This document shows positions 50,787 to 59,203 of a stretch of DNA of 64,000 nt, in pieces (position 1 is the first letter of the stretch; each line of letters opens with the position of its first letter). Where the stretch lies: positions 62,001 through 126,000 of the forward strand of contig CAVOKJ010000001.1 in the NCBI GenBank assembly GCA_963696495.1, read 5' to 3'. Both the position numbers and the translations under genes were made by a program. This DNA is from Bog-756 sp963696495. GTDB taxonomy: Bacteria > Actinomycetota > Acidimicrobiia > Acidimicrobiales > RAAP-2. The notes beneath the pieces are model-generated. The model did no database searches. It was not told the DNA's origin and saw only the letters and a list, made by a program, of their open reading frames with translations.

Positions 50787-51191
50787 TCAGCGCTCGATCG
50801 GCGGTGGTGGCTCGCCCGGCGGCGGTGGCTCGGCCGCCGGGAGCTGCGCGTCGATCTCCTTCAGGTCGAAGTAGTCCCGCCACCGGGTGACCAGTCCGGC
50901 GCCGTCCACCTCCACCACGGTGCTGCCGTGGATCTCGATGGGGATCGTCCCTCCGAGGGTCCCCCGCCCGACCCACTCGAACGCCCCGCCGGAGTCGTCG
51001 CCGTGCACCGAGGTGATCTCCTGGCGCCAGTCGGGGAACGAGGCCTTGGTCATCTCCTCGATGGCGGCCAGATCGCTCGTCGGGGAGTTGACCGGGTCAC
51101 TGAAGAGGGCGCCGGGGGCGAAGAAGGACGGGAAGTCCCCCTCGGGCCCGAGTGCCACCTCGAGCGACTTCGCCCACGAGGACCAGTCCAT
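50787..51191 (-). CDS. SnoaL-like (NTF2-fold) protein, third copy
   Basis: 134 aa. MDWSSWAKSLEVALGPEGDFPSFFAPGALFSDPVN opens the fold, and IPIEIHGSTVVEVDGAGLVTRWRDYFDLKEIDAQL closes it, in overlapping parts, the usual NTF2/SnoaL polyketide-cyclase-like pattern. The C-terminus is Pro-rich. No catalytic residues can be assigned. The ATG is six bases after TACCGT, so it is probably leaderless. Divergent from the amidohydrolase gene. Confidence 0.78.
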   Translation of the reverse strand: MDWSSWAKSLEVALGPEGDFPSFFAPGALFSDPVNSPTSDLAAIEEMTKASFPDWRQEITSVHGDDSGGAFEWVGRGTLGGTIPIEIHGSTVVEVDGAGLVTRWRDYFDLKEIDAQLPAAEPPPPGEPPPPIER

Positions 51192-51197
51192 GCCCTC

Positions 51198-51203
51198 ACG
51201 GTA
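51198..51203 (-). promoter_or_regulatory. -10 box of the SnoaL-like gene (leaderless)
   Basis: TACCGT on the minus strand, six bases before ATG 51191. The divergent amidohydrolase has its own TAGCCT box at 51245-51250. Confidence 0.5.
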
Positions 51204-51297
51204 CCGCGCCGGCCCGAGGGCGGGCGGGCCGGGATGGCCCGCAGTAGCCTGCGACCGTCGACGAGGTGTGCTGCCTCGACGTCGGGAGGCGAGTCGG

Positions 51298-52689
51298 TTG
51301 GCAGGTTCGGACAGAGGGGCGCTGCGCAGCGGGAGGCCCTACGTGGTGGTGTCGGCGGACGCCCACGCGGCTCCTGACGACCTCGACCAGTTCCTGAGCT
51401 ATGTCGACCCGGCCCGACGCGAGGACGTGGCGGCATTCGGCGACCTGTCGTCGGTGGCCATTCCGATGTTCGGTGGTGTCGACCCCGGGCTCGTCGACGA
51501 TCCGGACGCCGTCCGGGCGGTGGCCGCACGCCGGCTGTCGGGCATGGGCGTGGACACCGTGGCCGCGGCCGGATGGCTGTCCCGCTACAGCAGTGACTGG
51601 GTCTTCGCATCCGATGCCGGCGGCCGTCGGCTGGCGGTGCTGGAGGACCAGGGGATTCACGCCGAGGTGACCTTTCCGGGCCCGGTCCTGGCCGGAGGTC
51701 TGTCGCCCGCCATGTACCTCGGCGGGCACACGACCAAGGGACTCGACGTGGTGTGGCCGGCGTTGCACGCCTACAACCGCTGGCTCGCGGAGTTCTGTGC
51801 CGCCGCGCCCGGCCGCCGGGCCGGGTGCATCCCCATCGACCTGCACGACATGGACCGTGCCGTGGAGGAGATCGCCTGGGCCCGCGCCGCCGGGCTCACC
51901 GGAGGGATCATGCTCCCGGCCATGTCACTGAGGGGCGGCCTCCCCGGCTACGCCGACGAGTACTACGAGCCGCTGTGGAGCGCATGCGAGGACCACGGCA
52001 TGCTGGTCAACCTGCACACGGGCGCCTCGGGGACCGCCACCGATGCGAAGCAGCTCTACGACACCGCCCACGGCGGGTTCCTCGGGCTGTACGAGGTGTT
52101 CGTGTTCACGCGGCGACCACTCTGGTTCATGATCTTCGGCGGGGTGTTCGACCGCCACCCGCGGCTGCAGGTGACCGTGACGGAGAACGGCGTCCAGTGG
52201 CTCCCCTCGCTGGTCCGGGACATGGAGTCCTTCTTCGACACCCATGGCGGGGCACCGGTGCGCTCTTACCTCGAGCTCCGCCCGTCGGAGTACGTGGAAC
52301 GGCACGTGCACCTCGGGGGCTCCCTGATGAAGCGGTACGAGGCCGAGATGCGCGACGAGATCGGTGTGGACCGCCTGATGTGGGGTGCGGACTACCCCCA
52401 CCTCGAAGGAGCGGCACCGGTCCACCGGCTGGTCCTGCGGCACGTGTTCGGCGGCCTGCCCGAGGACGACATCCGCCGGATCCTCGGCTCGACGGCCGTC
52501 GAGCTCTTCGGCTTCGACGCCACCCAGCTCCAGGAGGTGGCCGACCGGGTCGGCCCGACGGTGGAGGACCTGTCGACGACCGTCTCCCTGGACGACATCC
52601 CGGAGACGTTCAGCTGGAGCCTCGCCCGACCGGTGCCCCTCTCGTCCCATGCCGGAGGCACCCAGGGCCCCACCGACGTCATGGCGTGA
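51298..52689 (+). CDS. amidohydrolase (ACMSD-like, amidohydrolase 2 family)
   Basis: 463-aa TIM-barrel hydrolase or decarboxylase. VVVSADAHAAP near 16-26 is the first metal motif (D-A-H), MLVNLHTGASG near 240 supplies a barrel His, and LMWGADYPHLEG near 360-371 the catalytic Asp. Families with this pattern include aminocarboxymuconate decarboxylase-like and other ring-product enzymes. Substrate unknown. TTG 51298 was chosen because GGGAGG is eight bases upstream and no ATG or GTG in frame is better placed. A second member of the family lies at the window's right end. Confidence 0.88.
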   Translation: MAGSDRGALRSGRPYVVVSADAHAAPDDLDQFLSYVDPARREDVAAFGDLSSVAIPMFGGVDPGLVDDPDAVRAVAARRLSGMGVDTVAAAGWLSRYSSDWVFASDAGGRRLAVLEDQGIHAEVTFPGPVLAGGLSPAMYLGGHTTKGLDVVWPALHAYNRWLAEFCAAAPGRRAGCIPIDLHDMDRAVEEIAWARAAGLTGGIMLPAMSLRGGLPGYADEYYEPLWSACEDHGMLVNLHTGASGTATDAKQLYDTAHGGFLGLYEVFVFTRRPLWFMIFGGVFDRHPRLQVTVTENGVQWLPSLVRDMESFFDTHGGAPVRSYLELRPSEYVERHVHLGGSLMKRYEAEMRDEIGVDRLMWGADYPHLEGAAPVHRLVLRHVFGGLPEDDIRRILGSTAVELFGFDATQLQEVADRVGPTVEDLSTTVSLDDIPETFSWSLARPVPLSSHAGGTQGPTDVMA

Positions 52690-52742
52690 GCCGACTGCTC
52701 CGACGGCACGTCGAGCCCTGACCGATCGCCGGGGTCGGGCGA

Positions 52743-53141
52743 TCACCGACGATTCGGTGTTCCTCGGTGCGGCGTCCCGCGCCACGCACCCGACCTGACC
52801 GGCACGGACGGGTAGGGCACGGCGGCGACACCCCCGCCACCGGTCCCCCCGAGACCGGAGCGGCGGAACCTCCGCCGGAGCCGCAGGTAGGCGATGCAGA
52901 GCGCCAGCATCGCCGCCGGTCCCACCAGGCCCACCGGCGCTCCGGAGATCATCCAGGTGACGAGGTCCCCGGTGGCGATGGGGAGGAGGAGGAGTCCGAG
53001 GCTGAGGTAGAAGCGGTCGACCCAGTGGCCGTAGGCGTCGGCCACCTGCGCGTCCCGCGTATCGCCGGCCTCACGACCCCAGCCTGCTGCCGATCCACCG
53101 CGGCCGAGCGGTTCCCCTCGTGACGGGCGGGAAAGGTGCAC
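52743..53141 (-). CDS. small two-span membrane protein
   Basis: 132 aa, function unknown. Two hydrophobic segments, FYLSLGLLLLPIATGDLVTW and VGLVGPAAMLALCIAYL, are preceded by a polar N-terminus and followed by a very basic, Gly-rich tail (LRLRRRFRRSGLGG). GTG 53141 is the only early start but has no clear Shine-Dalgarno. It may be an envelope protein; a chance frame cannot be excluded. The 241 bases beyond it (53142-53382) contain a TAGTGT box (53314-53319) for the next gene and nothing else I can name. Confidence 0.5.
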   Translation of the reverse strand: MHLSRPSRGEPLGRGGSAAGWGREAGDTRDAQVADAYGHWVDRFYLSLGLLLLPIATGDLVTWMISGAPVGLVGPAAMLALCIAYLRLRRRFRRSGLGGTGGGGVAAVPYPSVPVRSGAWRGTPHRGTPNRR

Positions 53142-53382
53142 ACCCCACGCTTACCATGTCGCGGCCCGGTCGAAACGCCGGTTCGTGGTCGATTTGGTAC
53201 TTCGGGGTCGTCACGACCACCGGGCCGGGTCATCACGGGGACTGAGAACGCATCGAGCTCCATGAGGGGTGGTCGGGCGGGGACCCCGACCGGCACCGGC
53301 GAGCGCCATGCCGTAGTGTCGGCGCCGAGGGGATGGGAGCCCGCCGGCTCATTCGGGGCAGACGGGGATCGGAGGTGGCAAC

Positions 53383-53814
53383 GTGTCGGACATCCGTGCT
53401 CTTTCGCTCAAGTTCCTGGGCGTCGCCGTCCTGGTCGGCGGCCTCAGCCTCGGAGCCGCGACGACCGCCGGTGCCGCCGGAACGTCAGCCGGTCCGTCGT
53501 CACCGGTGCATCCTGCCGGTTCGACGCATGCCCTGATCGTGGCCATCCACCACTTCACCTGTGCGAACGGCGAGCGGGCCCTGGCCGACGTGAAGGCGCT
53601 CGAGTCCCGGTTCGCCACGAAGAACGCCCGGATCAGCGCGCATGCAGCCAAGATGCAGTCGTCCGCTCGGGTCCGGGCACGCACGGAGGGGACTGCGTAC
53701 TGGCAGAAGTCGCTGGCCAAGCAGCAACGGTCCGAGGCCCGGGTGATGAACTCCAAGTTCCGGTCCCGCACCGACCGGGTCACCCAGCTCGTCGCCCTCC
53801 ACTGCCAGGGGTAG
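53383..53814 (+). CDS. small secreted basic protein
   Basis: 143 aa. Signal peptide: LKFLGVAVLVGGLSLGAATT (9-28) with likely cleavage after TAGA near 31. The mature part begins with a Ser/Pro-rich stretch, then a helical basic region (ERALADVKALESRFATKNAR, AKMQSSARVRART, QKSLAKQQRSEARVMNSK) with two cysteines (FTCANG and LHCQG) that could form a disulfide. I do not recognise a family. GTG start with GGAGG upstream. Confidence 0.65.
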   Translation: MSDIRALSLKFLGVAVLVGGLSLGAATTAGAAGTSAGPSSPVHPAGSTHALIVAIHHFTCANGERALADVKALESRFATKNARISAHAAKMQSSARVRARTEGTAYWQKSLAKQQRSEARVMNSKFRSRTDRVTQLVALHCQG

Positions 53815-53961
53815 GGCGGGGCCGAGGGTCTCAACCGTCGAGCTGTCGGACTGTCCAGCCGTAGCTCGGCGGCGGACACGAGCTCTGCCAGGATGACATC
53901 CGGCCCGGGCAGGCCCCGGACCCACCCTCCGAGCATCGACCTCACCCCAGCGTGTCATCGT

Positions 53962-53967
53962 TACGCT
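53962..53967 (+). promoter_or_regulatory. -10 box of the repeat propeller gene (leaderless)
   Basis: TACGCT, eight bases before GTG 53976. A GTG at 53952 lies upstream of the box and is unlikely to be used. Confidence 0.5.
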
Positions 53968-53975
53968 TGGTGGCC

Positions 53976-56012
53976 GTGCCTGCCGTGTCCCACAGTGGAG
54001 CCCGGCGGATCACCACGATGGCGATCGTTGCCGCGCTGGTCGTCCTCCTCGTCTCCTCGGTGGTCATGGCAACGGCCCAGTCGGCGCCCGCCTCGGGTTG
54101 GACCATCGTCACCAGCGCCAACACCAGCCCGCAGGAGAGCAACCTCCTGCTCGGCACCACGTGCACCAACTCGTGGAACTGCTGGGCCGTCGGCGGGACC
54201 ATCTCCAACCTGAACAGCGGCCAGCCGGTGGCCATGATCGAGCACTGGGACGGATCGACGTGGTCCATCGACCCGAGCGGCACGCCCCCGGACGACCAGG
54301 TGTCACTGCTCTGGGGAATCACCTGCACCGGCACCGCCAATTGCTGGGCGGTGGGCGCCCAGGAGGTCGGGTCCGACCCGGGCCCGGTCACGCTGGCCGA
54401 GCACTGGGACGGCTCGAGTTGGTCGGCGGTCACCACACCGGCCATCCACGGAATCCTCTTGTCCGTCACCTGCACCAGCGGAACCAACTGTTGGGCCTCG
54501 GGCACGACGCAGACCGACTCGGCGAACAGCAATCCCCTCAACGGCTTCATGGACCATTGGGACGGATCGTCGTGGTCGCAGGTCGCAACGGCGCCCTCCG
54601 GCCAGACCTACGACTCGTTCAACTCGGTGACCTGCACCTCCGCCTCCAATTGCTGGACGGTCGGGTTCGCCGGTCCCAATGCGGTCAGCTTCGGCTTCCT
54701 GCCCAGCACTCTGCCCAACGCCGTCGGCGACCAATCGTTGATCGAGCACTGGGACGGGGTGAGCTGGACGGTCGTGGGCGGACCAGCCGCCGGGGCCTAT
54801 CTGTCTGCCGTCGACTGCTCGAGCTCGTCAGCCTGCTGGGCCGTCGGGGCGACGATGGACGCCAACGGGAATCCCTCCACCACGCTCGTCGACCACTGGG
54901 ACGGGAACTCGTGGACGACGGTGTCGAGTCCGAACCCGACGACCCCGGGCAATCTCCTGACCAGCGTGACCTGCCTCGATGCCCAGCAGTGCTGGGCGAC
55001 CGGGGCGACCGAGGCGGTGACCGGACAGAACCAGAACACATCGCCCGGGCCGTTCGTGGAGGCCTGGGACGGCACGGCCTGGTCGATCGAACCGAGTCCC
55101 AGCGTGACGGCGTTCGGCTATCTCGACAGTGTCGCCTGCGTGGCCGGCGGCCAGTGCGTCGCCGACGGCTTTGCCGCCAACGACGTGAGCAACAACTTCA
55201 CGCTCCAGACCCTCGTCGAGCAGATGGTCTCGCCCGCCCTCGCCAACCAGGGTTTCTGGGCGGCGGCCGGTGACGGCGGCGTGTTCACCTTCGGCGACGC
55301 CGCGTTCCACGGCTCCCTCGGCGGGAGGCACCTGGCCGCACCCATCGTCGGCATGGCCCCGACACCCGACGGTGGCGGCTACTGGATGACGGCCGGTGAC
55401 GGCGGCGTGTTCACCTTCGGCGATGCCGCGTTCCACGGCTCCCTCGGCGGGAGGCAGCTGGCCGCACCCATCGTCGGCATGGCCCCGACACCCGACGGCG
55501 GCGGCTACTGGCTGGTGAGTGCCGACGGTGGCGTGTTCACCTTCGGCGATGCCGCGTTCCACGGCTCCCTCGGCGGGAGGCACCTGGCCGCACCCATCGT
55601 CGGCATGGCCCCGACACCCGACGGCGGCGGCTACTGGCTGGTGAGTGCCGACGGTGGCGTGTTCACCTTCGGCGATGCCGCGTTCCACGGCTCCCTCGGC
55701 GGGAGGCACCTGGCCGGCCCTGTCGTCGGCATGGCCCCGACGCCGGGCGGTGGCGGCTACTGGCTGGCGAGCACCGACGGCGGCGTGTTCACCTTCGGTG
55801 ATGCGGGCTACGTCGGGTCGGTTCCGGGCCAGGGCATCGACCGCCACGTTCCCGTCGCCGGGCTGCTGGCATCGCCCGGAGGTCGGGGCTACTGGCTGGT
55901 GGGCAGGGACGGGGCCGTCTACGCGTACGGCGACGCAGCATTCCTCGGATCCCTGGTCGGGAAGAGGCTGGCTGCACCGATCACCGGCGCGGCACCTGGA
56001 AACGGCGACTGA
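53976..56012 (+). CDS. secreted two-part repeat propeller protein
   Basis: 678 aa. Signal/anchor segment ITTMAIVAALVVLLVSSVVM (about 12-31). The first part (about 45-420) contains about six or seven imperfect repeats of the type TCT...NCWAVG...HWDGSSW, each with a Cys pair likely to form a disulfide. The second part (about 425-675) has six to seven repeats of GYW...DGGVFTFGDAAFHGSLGG, 42 residues each. Both series look like beta-propeller blades; the second is common in Acidimicrobiia surface proteins. Likely cell-surface or secreted adhesion/binding protein. No catalytic motif. GTG 53976 is placed by the upstream -10 box. Confidence 0.8.
   Translation: MPAVSHSGARRITTMAIVAALVVLLVSSVVMATAQSAPASGWTIVTSANTSPQESNLLLGTTCTNSWNCWAVGGTISNLNSGQPVAMIEHWDGSTWSIDPSGTPPDDQVSLLWGITCTGTANCWAVGAQEVGSDPGPVTLAEHWDGSSWSAVTTPAIHGILLSVTCTSGTNCWASGTTQTDSANSNPLNGFMDHWDGSSWSQVATAPSGQTYDSFNSVTCTSASNCWTVGFAGPNAVSFGFLPSTLPNAVGDQSLIEHWDGVSWTVVGGPAAGAYLSAVDCSSSSACWAVGATMDANGNPSTTLVDHWDGNSWTTVSSPNPTTPGNLLTSVTCLDAQQCWATGATEAVTGQNQNTSPGPFVEAWDGTAWSIEPSPSVTAFGYLDSVACVAGGQCVADGFAANDVSNNFTLQTLVEQMVSPALANQGFWAAAGDGGVFTFGDAAFHGSLGGRHLAAPIVGMAPTPDGGGYWMTAGDGGVFTFGDAAFHGSLGGRQLAAPIVGMAPTPDGGGYWLVSADGGVFTFGDAAFHGSLGGRHLAAPIVGMAPTPDGGGYWLVSADGGVFTFGDAAFHGSLGGRHLAGPVVGMAPTPGGGGYWLASTDGGVFTFGDAGYVGSVPGQGIDRHVPVAGLLASPGGRGYWLVGRDGAVYAYGDAAFLGSLVGKRLAAPITGAAPGNGD
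55257..55886 (+). repeat. 126-bp tandem repeats inside the propeller gene
   Basis: The word GTGTTCACCTTCGG recurs at 55281, 55407, 55533, 55659 and 55785, exactly 126 bases (42 codons) apart. Units two to four are almost identical at DNA level, silent positions included, which points to recent duplication or gene conversion. A further unit diverges and is 132 bases away. Confidence 0.95.
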
Positions 56013-56089
56013 CGGCGAGGAGGGCGTCGTCGGCACCGGGGTCGCGGCCGCCGCCGGGTGAGGTCGACTGGTCGATCAGGTGCGGTGAA

Positions 56090-56560
56090 TCACTTGGGCC
56101 GGTCTTCGCGCTCCCGCACGATCACCACGGAGCACTTCGCATGGGCGGCGCAGTGCTGGCTGACCGACCCGATCAGCATCCCGGCGAACTCTCCGTGGCC
56201 TCGGCTGCCGACCACGAGCAGGTCTGCGTGCCGGGACGCCTCGACCAGCACCTCGGCCGGATGACCCTCCGCCACCCGGCTCTCGATCGTCACGGTCGGG
56301 AAGTCGGGCACCAGGGAACCGATCACCTCGTCGACCATCGACTGGGTGTCGGCCACAGGGTCCCAATCGGTCGGGATCGGGATGGCCGTTCCCCAGGAGA
56401 TGCCCCAACTGCCGGGACCCTGCCAGGCGCTCACGACCTCCAGCCGGGACCCGGTGATGCTCGCCTGTCGGGCCGCCCACCTGGCGGCGGCGACCGACGC
56501 ATCGGACCCGTCGATCCCGGCGACCACGGTGGGGGTCGTGTCGATCTCGGTCCCGGGCAC
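56090..56560 (-). CDS. universal stress protein (UspA family), second
   Basis: 156-aa Usp domain with the ATP-binding pattern intact: VVAGIDGSDASVAAARWAA at the start and LLVVGSRGHGEFAGMLIGSVSQHCAAHAKCSVVIVR near 115-150 (in parts GSRGHG and IGSVSQ), the G-x2-G-x9-G-S motif. Likely a nucleotide-binding stress protein of the actinobacterial type. GTG start eight bases after TAGGCT, so probably leaderless. The preceding gene is a DksA-like protein in the same direction. Confidence 0.92.
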   Translation of the reverse strand: MPGTEIDTTPTVVAGIDGSDASVAAARWAARQASITGSRLEVVSAWQGPGSWGISWGTAIPIPTDWDPVADTQSMVDEVIGSLVPDFPTVTIESRVAEGHPAEVLVEASRHADLLVVGSRGHGEFAGMLIGSVSQHCAAHAKCSVVIVREREDRPK

Positions 56561-56568
56561 GGTCAGGG

Positions 56569-56574
56569 AGCCTA
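56569..56574 (-). promoter_or_regulatory. -10 box of the second universal stress protein (leaderless)
   Basis: TAGGCT on the minus strand, eight bases before GTG 56560, in the 33-base gap after the DksA-like gene. Confidence 0.5.
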
Positions 56575-56593
56575 CCCGCGGGCGGGGACCGCC

Positions 56594-56929
56594 TCAGGTG
56601 CCCTGCGACTCCTGCACGGTGAGCTCGGCCGCCGGGTCGGCCTCGAGCCGCTCGTCGGGGATCGGAACACCGCTGCGGACCGAGTAGCCGAACGTCCCCT
56701 CGTCGAGGCGCCGCTCCGCCCGCCCGATCGCCTCGAGCCGCTCCCTCAATCCGGCGGCGACGGCGTCGTCGCCCTCCTCGGCGGTGAGCCGCTCCGCCGG
56801 GTCGGAGAGGTCGCCGCCCTGGTTCGCCGCTGCCCGGTCGTCCCGACCGTCGACCATGGTCTCGGAGAGGAGCGCTTCGACACGGCTCCGCTCTTGTTGC
56901 AGTAGTGCCCGAGCGCGCTCTTGGTCCAT
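56594..56929 (-). CDS. DksA/TraR-like protein without zinc cysteines
   Basis: 111 aa. The coiled-coil region (ERARALLQQERSRVEALLSE...) and the segment LEAIGRAERRLDEGTFGYSVRSGVPIPDERLEADPAAEL (in parts) match the DksA/TraR zinc-finger family, but the four metal cysteines are replaced: GYSVRSGVPI stands where GxCxxCGxPI is normal, and the last pair is also missing. The fold may hold without zinc, as in some known Cys-less DksA forms. It may still bind RNA polymerase. ATG 56929 follows CAGGAGGAAGC. Confidence 0.85.
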   Translation of the reverse strand: MDQERARALLQQERSRVEALLSETMVDGRDDRAAANQGGDLSDPAERLTAEEGDDAVAAGLRERLEAIGRAERRLDEGTFGYSVRSGVPIPDERLEADPAAELTVQESQGT

Positions 56930-57081
56930 GCTTCCTCCTGGATCTTGCGTCGTATCACCCGACATCGTCTCCGTGCGGGCCCGGCAACGGGCCCAAACGT
57001 ACCCGACCGGCAGGGGGACGGTGGCCGGCCCCCCGACGACCAGCCCGAGGGGCATCCCCGCCCGGATCCGTGCCGGGTGCC

Positions 57082-57087
57082 TACCAT
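57082..57087 (+). promoter_or_regulatory. -10 box of the thioesterase-like gene (leaderless)
   Basis: TACCAT, eight bases before ATG 57096, no Shine-Dalgarno. Confidence 0.5.
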
Positions 57088-57095
57088 CGGTGCCC

Positions 57096-57515
57096 ATGTC
57101 GATGGGATGTCCGCTGCTCGATCAACTGCCCCATCGGAGCTACGACGAGGGCGACGCCCATGTGGTCGAAGTGGAGATCACCGATGACATGAGGGGCCCG
57201 TCGGGTGCCGTGCACGGTGGCCTGATCGCCAGTGTCGTCGACAGGGCGGGGGCCTATGCGGCCCATCGCGCCGGACGGCGCTCGGTCGCCACCTCGGGCG
57301 TGGCCCTCAGCTACCTGGCATCGGCGGACACGGGCCCCCTCCGGGCCGTCGCCACCGCCCTCCGGGTGGGTGGCCGCCAAGGGGTGGTGGAGGTGCGGGT
57401 CCATGATGCCGGCAAGGACGACCTCCTCGTGGCCACGGCATTGCTCACCCTGAGCTACGTGGATGCGCCCGGGTTCTTCCCCCCGCCGCTGTTTGGCGCC
57501 AGCGGGACGGGGTAG
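57096..57515 (+). CDS. PaaI/YdiI-type hotdog thioesterase
   Basis: 139-aa hotdog-fold protein. GPSGAVHGGLIASVVDRAGAYAA near 34-56 carries the HGG motif and the following acidic residue used by acyl-CoA thioesterases. VALSYLASADTGPLRAVATALRVGGR is the typical second half. Likely hydrolyses an aromatic or fatty acyl-CoA in the cytoplasm; the substrate is unknown. The ATG is set by the TACCAT box eight bases upstream; a second ATG follows two codons later. Confidence 0.85.
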   Translation: MSMGCPLLDQLPHRSYDEGDAHVVEVEITDDMRGPSGAVHGGLIASVVDRAGAYAAHRAGRRSVATSGVALSYLASADTGPLRAVATALRVGGRQGVVEVRVHDAGKDDLLVATALLTLSYVDAPGFFPPPLFGASGTG

Positions 57516-57591
57516 TGCCGTCTCCTGACAGTGCGCATGCCGACGCGCCTGCCCGTCAGTCGTCCGAGGCGCGAAAACGGGGCATCATCAC

Positions 57592-57981
57592 GTGTTAGCA
57601 ACGATGCGGTTTCCGATGGCGATCGAGAGCGTCGGCCGTGCCCGGCAATTCGTCCGCTCGTCGTTCCGGCGGTTCCCGCCGGCCACGGTCGACACCGCCG
57701 AGCTCCTCACCAGCGAGTTGGCGACGAACGCCGTCCTGCACGGCCGGACCGCCTTCGACGTCGTGGTCAGCGAATCGGACGATCGCCTCCGGGTTGCTGT
57801 GATCGACAGGAGCGGCCGGATGCCCGTGCTCCTGTCGCCGGCCGAGTCCGACGTCCACGGCCGGGGTCTGTTGATCCTCGACGAGCTGTCCGACCACTGG
57901 GGGACGGAGGAGAACCCGACCGGCAAGGTCGTATGGTTCGATCTGGCCGCTGGGGCCCGCCACGCTGCCCCTCGCTCCTGA
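57592..57981 (+). CDS. anti-sigma-factor-type ATP-binding protein (HATPase_c_2)
   Basis: 129 aa, GHKL ATPase fold like RsbW/SpoIIAB. The N-box is LTSELATNAVLHG near 39-51 (Glu and Asn keep Mg-ATP), then RVAVIDRSGRMP near 67-78 and DVHGRGLLILDELSDHWG near 87-104, the G1/G2 region. Such proteins bind and phosphorylate anti-anti-sigma factors or inhibit a sigma factor; neither is encoded nearby. Start GTG 57592; an ATG at 57604 is possible. Confidence 0.85.
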   Translation: MLATMRFPMAIESVGRARQFVRSSFRRFPPATVDTAELLTSELATNAVLHGRTAFDVVVSESDDRLRVAVIDRSGRMPVLLSPAESDVHGRGLLILDELSDHWGTEENPTGKVVWFDLAAGARHAAPRS

Positions 57982-58032
57982 GGTTCGCCGGCCTCGACAG
58001 CCAGCCGGTCGGCGCTGCGGCGGCCGAGGCAC

Positions 58033-58038
58033 CACAAT
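58033..58038 (+). promoter_or_regulatory. -10 box of the sterol-desaturase-type gene (leaderless)
   Basis: CACAAT, seven bases before ATG 58046. An ATG at 58037 overlaps the box, so the downstream ATG is preferred. Confidence 0.4.
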
Positions 58039-58045
58039 GGGGGGG

Positions 58046-59203
58046 ATGGCCAAGCAACGCTCACAGCCCGCAGACCTGACGGTCGTCGGGGTTCCCTTCT
58101 ACTTCGCCGGCATGGCGGCCGAGTACCTCTGGCTGCGACGGACCGCCGACCGGCGGTCCACCTCGGCGGGGGACTACGAGCGCCGCGACACGATCGCCAG
58201 CCTGACCATGGGGTTCGCCAGTCTGGTGGTGCCGCTGGTCGCCCCGCGGGTGCTCGGTCCGATCACGCCGGGTCGGAGTCGGTTCGGGAAGGCCCTTGTC
58301 GCTGCGGCTCTCGGTGCAGCCGCCGCCACGACAGCGGCGGACATGGTCGTCCGACGTTCTGGTCGGGGTCTCGGCCGGGCCGCCGTGGCGGACCGGGTGT
58401 CGCCGGGCGGTGACGACAGACCGGCGGAAGCTCGACTGGAGGCGCGTCTCCACAGGACGGAGCGGGCACGCCGGGTGGCATCGGCCGGTGGTGTGGCGTC
58501 GATCGTCCTCGGAGGGGTGGCCCTGGCCACCACCCTGGCATCGTCCACGACACCCCAGAGACTGTGGCGCCGCCGGATCCTGCCCGACCTCGGCTCGGGA
58601 CCCGTGGCGCTGGCGCTCGCCATCGTCGGCTGGGACTTCATCTACTACTGGAACCACCGGTTCATGCACGAGTGCCGGTACCTGTGGGCCGTCCACGTGG
58701 TCCACCATTCGAGTGAGCACTACAACCTGTCGACGGCCCTCCGACAACCAGTCGCCGACTCGATCGCCGTGTCCGTGCCCTACGGGGTTCTGTGCCTGGC
58801 GGGGCTCCAACCGGGTCTGGTGGCCACGGCCCGTGGGGTCAACCTGCTGTATCAGTTCTGGATCCACACCGAGGCGATCGGCCGTATCGGGCCTCCCGAG
58901 GCCGTGCTCAACTCCCCGTCGCACCACCGCGTGCACCACGGTTCCAACTCGCAGTACCTCGACCGCAACCACGGGAGCATCCTCATCGTGTGGGATCGCC
59001 TGTTCGGCACCTTCGAGCGGGAGGACGAACCGGCGGTCTACGGCATCACCAAGAACATCGACACCTTCAACCCGGCGCGGATCGCGTCGCACGAGTTCAC
59101 CAACATGCTCCACGACGTGGCCCGGTCGACGGGGTGGGGCGAGCGGCTCTCGCACGTGGCCCGGGCCCCCGGGTGGGCGCCACAGGTGCCGGTTCAGGCC
59201 TGA
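58046..59203 (+). CDS. sterol desaturase/fatty acid hydroxylase family membrane protein
   Basis: 385-aa integral-membrane di-iron oxygenase. Its histidine clusters are HRFMHE near 206-211, HVVHHSSEHYN near 219-229 and HHRVHHG near 292-298, between hydrophobic segments. This superfamily introduces hydroxyl groups or double bonds in lipids, sterols or carotenoids. An N-terminal extension of about 170 residues with three spans and a basic loop precedes the conserved core. Start ATG 58046. The 3' end overlaps the convergent DUF1622 gene by 10 bases. Confidence 0.9.
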   Translation: MAKQRSQPADLTVVGVPFYFAGMAAEYLWLRRTADRRSTSAGDYERRDTIASLTMGFASLVVPLVAPRVLGPITPGRSRFGKALVAAALGAAAATTAADMVVRRSGRGLGRAAVADRVSPGGDDRPAEARLEARLHRTERARRVASAGGVASIVLGGVALATTLASSTTPQRLWRRRILPDLGSGPVALALAIVGWDFIYYWNHRFMHECRYLWAVHVVHHSSEHYNLSTALRQPVADSIAVSVPYGVLCLAGLQPGLVATARGVNLLYQFWIHTEAIGRIGPPEAVLNSPSHHRVHHGSNSQYLDRNHGSILIVWDRLFGTFEREDEPAVYGITKNIDTFNPARIASHEFTNMLHDVARSTGWGERLSHVARAPGWAPQVPVQA

